DNA from: Chloroflexota bacterium
Lineage (GTDB): Bacteria; Chloroflexota; Anaerolineae; Promineifilales; Promineifilaceae
Direction of reading: 5' to 3'
Length of the DNA stretch: 12,419 bases
NCBI GenBank assembly: GCA_024223125.1
Contig: JAAEOP010000929.1
Coordinates: 1 to 12,419, forward strand
Shown: one piece after another, positions 7,685 to 12,419 of the stretch
Layout: each line of letters starts with the position of its first letter
Numbering within the stretch: the first letter of the stretch is position 1
Translations under genes and position numbers: made by a program
The notes under the pieces: generated by a model
Told to the model about the DNA's origin: nothing
Databases searched by the model: none
What the model saw: the letters and a program-made list of their open reading frames with translations, nothing else

Positions 7685-7713
7685 TTGCCACTGCTGGTAA
7701 CGGCCGTTACAAT
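7685..7713 (+). promoter_or_regulatory. Predicted promoter of the histidine kinase gene
   Basis: TTGCCA (7685-7690, 5/6) and TACAAT (7708-7713, 5/6) are 17 bases apart. Transcription would start near 7720, about 55 bases before ATG 7776. The perfect 14-base palindrome GTAACGGCCGTTAC (7697-7710) fills most of the spacer and overlaps the -10, so it could be an operator; it also contains the genome-style ACGGCCGT octamer, which may be explanation enough. Confidence 0.55.
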
Positions 7714-7775
7714 AGAACCAATAAATTTTATTGACAACTCATATCCAACAGATACAAAGTCATGAGACCACATTC

Positions 7776-10031
7776 ATGAGCATTTATGCCACTAATCTTT
7801 TTATCCCTTTAATTGCGGCCGCGTTATACACCCTGCTGCTATTAACGCCGCTCGTCCGGCGCGGGCAAAATGCAAGCCAAAGAAAGTGGCTGCTGGCCGT
7901 CATTGCCGCTTCCATCCTTTGGCAGTTTTCTCTGCTGCTAATCTCCCTTATTCTCATCCCCAATTTTTCCCTAAAAATCTTACTCCTAAATACGCTGCTA
8001 ATTGGTGGGGCGACGGCTGTCTATTTAGATTGGAATATTCCCCGCTACGGTCGTATTTTAGCCATCATCGTTGTCGGCGTTGTTTTTGTCATTGATTTGA
8101 TCCCGGCGGCGGCCGTTGCACCCATTCCCGGTTTGAGCGTGCTGGACGCTGCCAGTGGCGCTTTCATCACTTACCTGACCTGGTTTGCTTTAAGCAGCCT
8201 CATCTGGCTAAAAACATGGCGAACTTATAAAGGAACCCGTTTCCCCTGGCACGCTAACCGGCTGTTGTATTGGGTGACAGTGTTAACGACCGTCTTCCTG
8301 GGCGAGCTGCTGCAATTTTTTGATCTGTTTGTCCTTGTCATCATCGGCCAAACTTTGCGATTTATAGGGATTGTGGGGATGGCTTATGGTGTAGCTTCTT
8401 TCCGTATTTTTGATGTGCGTACTCGCGCTCTGCGAACTACCACTTTTCTCATTGTCAACACGATTTCTGCCCTGCCCATCATTATCATCATTTTGCTGGC
8501 TTTGCAAGTAGGGCAGGAATTAGAATCGGAGCCAGGGATTATTACGGCCGTACTTATCACCATCATCCTCACAGTGAGCTTCTTTATTTATGAACCGTAC
8601 CGGGGTCTGGTTGAAAAAGCCACTTACCGCTACCTGCGTGGTGAACAATTAAACACCAACCAATTTATGCGTCATTACAGCCAAGCCATTTCTCGCACGC
8701 TGGATGTGAACCATCTTTCCCTGCTTATCGCCGGTACATTAAGCGAACTGCTAGAAACAAATCGCTGTGCCCTTATTTTGCTCACTCGTTTGGAAAATGG
8801 GCACATCGAAACCCAAATCATAGCTGGTATGGGCCACGTTCCCCGGCAGCCAATCACATTTCGTCCAGACAATTTGGTGATGACGGCCGTAGCTCGCAAT
8901 AGTCAGCCTCTTCTACAATACGATCTCGATTTCAGCCCAGATTACAAAGAGATTAGCGCCGAAGATCGTGAATGGTTAGGGGAAATGGCCATGGAAGTCT
9001 ACGTGCCCATCGGTCACGACGATGAAATGGAAGGGTTGATTGGTATTGGTCCCAAAACATCCGCCGTTCCATACCAGCCCGGCGAACTGGAACTGATGCA
9101 AATTCTGGCCGACCAGACCGTTGTCGCCCTGCAAAATGCCCGCCTTTACAGTGAACTCAATATCCAAAACGAGCAAATCGGTCATCTCAACATTGACCTG
9201 ATAGATCAAAACGAACGTCTGGAAATTATGGATCGGGTCAAGTCAGATTTTATCACCATCGCCTCGCACGAACTGCGAACCCCCCTCACCCAGGTCAAAG
9301 GATATTCTGATATTCTATCGGCCATGAATGATGAAAATTCTTTAACCCGTGACCAAACCCGTGAAATTGTGGGCCACATTAACCGGGCCACCTTGCAGCT
9401 AGAGAGTTTGATTACAGCTATGTTGGATGCCAGCCAGCTAGATGTGGATGGCATGCAGTTGACGTTTGTTAAAACCCGCGTTGATACGATTGTACGGTTG
9501 GCCTCGGAACCATTGATTCAGGCCATGCGTGAAAGACGAATCACCTTAATCACAGAAGGCGTCAATGATCTACCTTCTATCCTTGCTGACTTCAAACGAT
9601 TGGTGCAGTCGCTTACCAATCTATTTGGGAATGCTATGAAATATACGCCGGACAACGGCCGTGTTTTTGTTAGAGCGTCTATGTTGCCCAGCATAAACGG
9701 CGAAGAATTTATCGAAATTGTCGTCAGCGACACTGGCATTGGCATTGACCCCCGCTACCACGATTTGATTTTTGAGAAGTTCTTCCGTATTGACGACCCC
9801 CAACTTCACTCTACTGGCAGCACCAAGTTCAAAGGAGCCGGTCCCGGTTTAGGACTGCCCATTGCTAAAGGGGTTGTGGAAGCGCACGGTGGCCGTATCT
9901 GGGTAGAATCTGAAGGGGAAGATGAAGAACGTTTACCCGGCAGCCATTTTCACATCATTTTACCTATTCGGCCGCCAGGGTTAGACCTGAAAGAACAGTT
10001 ACAAGAACAACCTGCAAACCTCATCGGTTGA
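7776..10031 (+). CDS. Membrane sensor histidine kinase with GAF domain
   Basis: 751 residues from ATG 7776. The N-terminal third holds about nine hydrophobic segments (roughly 7-25, 38-62, 68-83, 94-115, 128-145, 163-182, 185-206, 221-245, 254-273), a membrane sensor of unrecognised family. A GAF-like domain (~305-455) follows, then a short coiled linker. The HisKA domain has SHELRTPL with phospho-acceptor His498. The HATPase_c domain shows an N box (LFGNAMKYTP, Asn619), G1 (DTGIGI, Asp652), an F box (FEKFFR) and G2 (GAGPGLGLP, ~687-695). It should autophosphorylate and pass phosphate to a response regulator; none is adjacent except a possible vestige at 10138. An in-frame TTG at 7731 would add 15 polar residues; ATG is preferred, though neither has a good Shine-Dalgarno. 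The signal sensed is unknown. Confidence 0.92.
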   Translation: MSIYATNLFIPLIAAALYTLLLLTPLVRRGQNASQRKWLLAVIAASILWQFSLLLISLILIPNFSLKILLLNTLLIGGATAVYLDWNIPRYGRILAIIVVGVVFVIDLIPAAAVAPIPGLSVLDAASGAFITYLTWFALSSLIWLKTWRTYKGTRFPWHANRLLYWVTVLTTVFLGELLQFFDLFVLVIIGQTLRFIGIVGMAYGVASFRIFDVRTRALRTTTFLIVNTISALPIIIIILLALQVGQELESEPGIITAVLITIILTVSFFIYEPYRGLVEKATYRYLRGEQLNTNQFMRHYSQAISRTLDVNHLSLLIAGTLSELLETNRCALILLTRLENGHIETQIIAGMGHVPRQPITFRPDNLVMTAVARNSQPLLQYDLDFSPDYKEISAEDREWLGEMAMEVYVPIGHDDEMEGLIGIGPKTSAVPYQPGELELMQILADQTVVALQNARLYSELNIQNEQIGHLNIDLIDQNERLEIMDRVKSDFITIASHELRTPLTQVKGYSDILSAMNDENSLTRDQTREIVGHINRATLQLESLITAMLDASQLDVDGMQLTFVKTRVDTIVRLASEPLIQAMRERRITLITEGVNDLPSILADFKRLVQSLTNLFGNAMKYTPDNGRVFVRASMLPSINGEEFIEIVVSDTGIGIDPRYHDLIFEKFFRIDDPQLHSTGSTKFKGAGPGLGLPIAKGVVEAHGGRIWVESEGEDEERLPGSHFHIILPIRPPGLDLKEQLQEQPANLIG

Positions 10032-10112
10032 TCTGCCAGTCATTCCCGACACAATTTTTGCACCAGTTGAAAACTCCACTCAAATAGATCCAGGTTGTGG
10101 TAAGATAATAAG

Positions 10113-10156
10113 CAATCAGAATAGATTTAGTTCAGGAATGAATATCATTCTGATTG
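10113..10156. repeat. 10-bp perfect inverted repeat upstream of the patatin gene
   Basis: CAATCAGAAT (10113-10122) and ATTCTGATTG (10147-10156) are exact reverse complements separated by 24 bases, and the loop contains the ATG of the mini-ORF at 10138. A second TCATTCTG (10178-10185) repeats 10145-10152, so its ATTCTG could pair with the same left arm in an alternative fold. It may be a binding site for a dimeric regulator or an RNA hairpin affecting translation of the phospholipase. Confidence 0.5.
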
Positions 10157-10194
10157 ACCACGACATTGAAGAACAGGTCATTCTGTTACATTAG
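10138..10194 (+). CDS. 18-codon mini-ORF, possible leader peptide or receiver-domain vestige
   Basis: ATG 10138 to TAG 10192-10194 encodes MNIILIDHDIEEQVILLH. The first half resembles the opening beta-strand and acidic pair of a response-regulator receiver (pattern ILIxDxD). A receiver would be expected after the kinase that ends at 10031. The stop codon TAG shares bases with the AGGAGG (10193-10198) of the phospholipase gene, an arrangement that would allow translational coupling. Only an AGGA immediately before the ATG is visible, so initiation may be poor. It could be a regulatory leader, the stub of a deleted response regulator, or chance. Confidence 0.3.
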   Translation: MNIILIDHDIEEQVILLH

Positions 10195-10198
10195 GAGG
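10193..10198 (+). promoter_or_regulatory. Ribosome binding site of the patatin-like gene
   Basis: AGGAGG lies seven bases before ATG 10206 and overlaps the stop codon of the preceding mini-ORF. It fixes the phospholipase start. Confidence 0.85.
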
Positions 10199-10205
10199 CG
10201 CTTAA

Positions 10206-11237
10206 ATGCTCACAAAAAATCGGAAAAACGCACTTATTTTATCGGGTGGAGGGGGGCGCGGCGCTTACCATATTGGGGTTCTGCGATTTCTGGAGGAACA
10301 TGAATGGTTTCCCAATATTGTAGCCGGAACCTCTATTGGAGCGGTCAACGGAGCCGCCATCGCTTCTGGACACAACGCCAAATCATTGTGGGCTTTGTGG
10401 CGGCGGTTGCAAACGGATGATGTGCAAAAAACCACTGTCCAATCACTCAAAGGGAACTTTTTGCTGGATACAGCTCCGCTGCGGGAAACATTGCAAAAAG
10501 AGGGCTGGGTTAATTTTGAGCGGATCAATTCAGAGGAAACGGCCGTTCACCTGCGCGTTACTGCCACAGAAATAACCAGTGGGCATTTGCACGTCTTTGG
10601 AAACAGCCCGGACATTTATCCCAGCAAAATGAGCCAGGAAATAATTGGCTTAGACCACATCATTGCCAGTTGTTCCATTCCCATTGTGTATCCGGCCACC
10701 CAATTGCACGATCATCTCTTTTGGGATGGGGCTACGGTAGCCAACACCCCCCTTGGCCCAGCTATTGACGCTGGCGCTAAAGAAATTGTCGTTGTCATGA
10801 TGACCCCCTGGGAAATTGAAGAAACAGAAAAAGCCGATCTGCCCAACAATATTTTGCAAGCAGCCAGCACGATGCTGGAATGGTCTTTGTTGGCCTCCTT
10901 CCAATCCGATTTGAAAATGTTTCGTCGCATCAACCAATTGGTGCGTTTACAGGTAGAAAATGCCCGTCTACGAGCGCAAAACGCCTTGTTAATCAGCCAA
11001 CTAAAGGGCAAACAGATACAATTGGACGATAAAGATGGAAACGGTATCCCAGACATTTTGGAAGACAATTACCAGGCGCTGCCAGACCCCATTATTGTGG
11101 CTCCCCAAAAGGCGATTCCAGTAGAACGTATTTTGCGCTATACCGAAGAGGGGCATGAAAAACTGTACCGGATGGGGTATGAGGATGCCAGAAGAGCCTG
11201 GAAGGAAGCTGGTAAACAGGTGGAAGGGGAGTCGTAG
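10206..11237 (+). CDS. Patatin-like phospholipase with C-terminal coiled coil and EF-hand-like loop
   Basis: 343 residues; no signal peptide, so cytoplasmic or at the inner face of the membrane. The patatin fold (~8-205) hydrolyses ester bonds of phospholipids with a Ser-Asp dyad. Seen: the oxyanion loop GGGGRG (14-19), the nucleophile elbow GTSIG with Ser43, and Asp174 in WDGAT. The extra C-terminal part is unusual. Residues ~241-273 are a probable coiled coil (LVRLQVENARLRAQNALLIS). Residues 275-286 read DKDGNGIPDILE, matching the EF-hand or thrombospondin-type-3 calcium loop at positions 1, 3, 5, 6, 9 and 12. The last ~45 residues are helical and charged. Family members of the RssA/YlbK type are usually near 300 residues and lack this loop. 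Calcium control of activity or of oligomerisation is inference. Confidence 0.9.
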   Translation: MLTKNRKNALILSGGGGRGAYHIGVLRFLEEHEWFPNIVAGTSIGAVNGAAIASGHNAKSLWALWRRLQTDDVQKTTVQSLKGNFLLDTAPLRETLQKEGWVNFERINSEETAVHLRVTATEITSGHLHVFGNSPDIYPSKMSQEIIGLDHIIASCSIPIVYPATQLHDHLFWDGATVANTPLGPAIDAGAKEIVVVMMTPWEIEETEKADLPNNILQAASTMLEWSLLASFQSDLKMFRRINQLVRLQVENARLRAQNALLISQLKGKQIQLDDKDGNGIPDILEDNYQALPDPIIVAPQKAIPVERILRYTEEGHEKLYRMGYEDARRAWKEAGKQVEGES

Positions 11238-11260
11238 ATAGAGATTGGGAAATTGGAGAC

Positions 11261-11285
11261 CTGTCCTGAGCAAAACCGAAGGATT
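11261..11285. repeat. Short dispersed repeat of the CCTGAGC...CGAAGGA type
   Basis: The segment contains CCTGAGCAAAACCGAAGG. From memory, close variants are scattered in intergenic and gene-end regions of many bacterial genomes; on the minus strand it translates to the tell-tale SFGFAQDR. It lies between the phospholipase stop and the conserved start of the dehydrogenase and argues that residues encoded by 11245-11283 are not native protein. Just upstream, 11241-11259 also resembles the GAGATT repeat at 5740. Confidence 0.5.
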
Positions 11286-12063
11286 GAATTGTAAGGTGGT
11301 GATTATTAGTGGGGCGTCGGCGGGTATTGGGCGGGCGACGGCCGTCGCTCTGGCTCAATCTGGCGCTAATGTCGTCCTGGTGGCTCGGCGGCAAGAACGG
11401 CTGGAGGTGCTGGCGCAAGAGTTAGCCACTTATCCTGGCCGACGGTTAGCAGTGTCCGGTGATATTGGGGAGCCAGCTTTTGCCCAAGCTATTGTTCAGC
11501 AAACGATGCACACTTTTGGCAAAATAGATGTGTTGGTAAACAATGCCGGCGTAGGCCAACAAAGCCAACTGGTACAGATGCCGCTAGATGATATGCGCCG
11601 CCTGTTAGACACAAATGTATTGGGACTGCTTTATTTAACGCAAACGGCCGTTACCCAAATGAAAACCAAAAATCAGGGCCACATCATCAACATTTCTTCC
11701 ATTGTCAGCCAACGACCGTTACCCAAGATGGGTTTGTACTGTGCCAGCAAAACAGCCGTTAACTTTCTTAGCCGGACACTGCGGATGGAGCTACGGCCGT
11801 ATAACATTCGCGTCAGTACCGTTTACCCTGGCCGAACCCAAACAGAATTCGGCGAGGCGCTGCTAGGCACGTCTGGCGCAAACCCAACCAGACTGGCTCG
11901 TGTTCCGGCTGATCGGGTCGCTAAAGCTGTGGTCAAAACAATCCGCAGCGGCCGCCAGGAAGTTTACATCACCTGGTACGACTGGCTTTTTGTCCATTTC
12001 AACCGCCTGTTTCCCCACACCTCAGATTGGCTAACAAACCAACTAGCCAAACGTTACCCATGA
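11284..12063 (+). CDS. Short-chain dehydrogenase/reductase (SDR), classical type
   Basis: 259 residues from TTG 11284. It is a cytoplasmic NAD(P)-dependent oxidoreductase of unknown substrate. Seen: the nucleotide-binding GASAGIG (about residues 10-16), VARR after the second strand (basic residues suggest NADPH), NNAG (86-89), and the catalytic set Asn111, Ser138/139, Tyr152 and Lys156 in YCASK. The C-terminus carries an aromatic, amphipathic tail (YDWLFVHFNRLFP) that could rest on the membrane, as in related SDRs. The start is uncertain: a TTG at 11245 adds 13 residues that run through the dispersed repeat at 11261-11285, GTG codons at 11296/11299 would trim the first strand, and no start has a well-placed Shine-Dalgarno. 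It follows the phospholipase by 46 bases, so co-transcription is plausible, possibly in lipid metabolism. Confidence 0.88.
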   Translation: MNCKVVIISGASAGIGRATAVALAQSGANVVLVARRQERLEVLAQELATYPGRRLAVSGDIGEPAFAQAIVQQTMHTFGKIDVLVNNAGVGQQSQLVQMPLDDMRRLLDTNVLGLLYLTQTAVTQMKTKNQGHIINISSIVSQRPLPKMGLYCASKTAVNFLSRTLRMELRPYNIRVSTVYPGRTQTEFGEALLGTSGANPTRLARVPADRVAKAVVKTIRSGRQEVYITWYDWLFVHFNRLFPHTSDWLTNQLAKRYP

Positions 12064-12398
12064 TCGGCCAGACACTTGGCTTGCTGCGCTCCTTTTTCAT
12101 TTACTATCGTCCCGCTCTTTGCATAATTGATGTGGAGGGGTATGAACTGAAAGTCTTGCACGGCTTATCCCGACCACTACCCGCTCTCTCCTTTGAAGTC
12201 ATCGCCGCCGCAAAAAAGAGTGGGCTGGACTGTCTGGACGCTCTCAACCAACTGGCTGTCTACGAATTCAATTATGCAGCTGGAGAAAGTCACTGCCTAC
12301 ATTTTGAACGCTGGCTAACGCCGCTAGAAATGGTTGATTTTGTACACAAGATGGAAAGTGGTAGTGGAGATGTTTACGGCCGTAGGTTGAATAATTAG
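12060..12398 (+). pseudogene. FkbM-type methyltransferase, C-terminal part only
   Basis: 112 residues from ATG 12060, whose ATGA overlaps the TGA of the dehydrogenase, an arrangement typical of coupled translation. IDVEGYELKVLHGL (about 23-36) and the following ALSFEV match the second half of the FkbM methyltransferase domain, and SGDVYGRR near the end matches that family's usual C-terminus (GDxYAR). The first half, with the SAM-binding glycine motif and about 100 residues, is missing; upstream the same DNA encodes the dehydrogenase in another frame. Without motif I, methyl transfer is unlikely. It may be a gene remnant joined to the dehydrogenase by deletion, or a small protein kept for another role. 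TTG 12027 would lengthen it by only 11 residues. Confidence 0.6.
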
Positions 12399-12419
12399 AA
12401 CTCACGTGCTACTATAGAG

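Larger units (their letters stand above)
523..12383. repeat. Highly iterated palindrome ACGGCCGT, 29 copies
   Basis: Exact copies counted by hand start at 523, 713, 1133, 1361, 2391, 3425, 4349, 4733, 4799, 4868, 5231, 5372, 5429, 5969, 5987, 6119, 6570, 6628, 6835, 7188, 7700, 8544, 8883, 9655, 10539, 11338, 11644, 11793 and 12376. That is about one per 430 bases, against roughly 0.2 expected in the window for a given octamer. Every protein gene except the mini-ORF has at least one; one copy is in the kinase promoter. Further near-copies such as ACGGCCGC occur in the protease (for example 1211, 4325, 5186). The core CGGCCG is the EagI site. Confidence 0.9.

Noticed and set aside
7417..7773. 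Open frames on both strands across the tRNA-Ser region
   Set aside because: Their translations (RTLDTFRYTRFPSVR, RVRIPLSP) are the familiar false peptides obtained by reading through serine tRNA genes.
7731..7775. TTG start of the histidine kinase, or TTGACA at 7731-7736 as a -35 element
   Set aside because: The TTG has no Shine-Dalgarno and adds only polar residues before the first membrane segment. As a -35 it has only a 4/6 -10 at 16 bases; the pair at 7685/7708 is clearly better.
10067..10109. Promoter TTGAAA ... GATAAT before the phospholipase
   Set aside because: The spacing is about 31 bases, too long. Only an extended -10 (TGG-TAAGAT at 10098-10106) remains, too weak to list as a feature.

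Overview
Organism. The window looks like a chromosomal segment of an uncultured or little-studied filamentous-type bacterium, most likely Chloroflexota (Anaerolineae or a related lineage). This is inference from style: very large secreted modular proteins, an LYLPVIMN-type motif just before a C-terminal domain, a small secreted protein maturing to an ADLPPRPEP-like start, and roughly balanced GC. No marker gene here fixes the phylum. All recognisable genes are on the + strand. There is no phage, transposase, CRISPR or integrase gene.

Layout. 1-792: 3' part of an amylosucrase gene. 813-841: well-formed sigma70-type promoter. 881-5710: giant secreted KP-43-like subtilase with a fibronectin-like domain, a jelly-roll domain, three tandem Ig-like repeats and a CARDB-like tail. 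5740-5783: hairpin. 5831-6322: small secreted protein. 6405-7298: ROK-family fructokinase. 7331-7402: long imperfect inverted repeat. 7471-7555: tRNA-Ser(GGA) with its own promoter and terminator, followed by a compact predicted three-way-junction structure (7600-7654). 7776-10031: membrane sensor histidine kinase (multi-TM, GAF, HisKA, HATPase) without an adjacent response regulator. 10138-10194: 18-codon mini-ORF whose stop overlaps the ribosome binding site of a patatin-like phospholipase (10206-11237). Then come a short dispersed repeat, a short-chain dehydrogenase (11284-12063) and, through an ATGA overlap, an N-terminally incomplete FkbM-type methyltransferase remnant (12060-12398).

How the genes fit together. 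Amylosucrase releases fructose from sucrose, and the fructokinase 5.6 kb downstream could phosphorylate it; the secreted protease block lies between them. The patatin, dehydrogenase and FkbM-like genes are closely spaced and may be co-transcribed, possibly in lipid or envelope metabolism, but no shared pathway is proven.

Most striking signal. The palindrome ACGGCCGT occurs 29 times by hand count in 12.4 kb, across every protein gene and one promoter. Chance expectation for one octamer is about 0.2. This is a highly iterated palindrome comparable in behaviour to cyanobacterial HIP1. It also shapes protein sequence: most copies encode Thr-Ala-Val.
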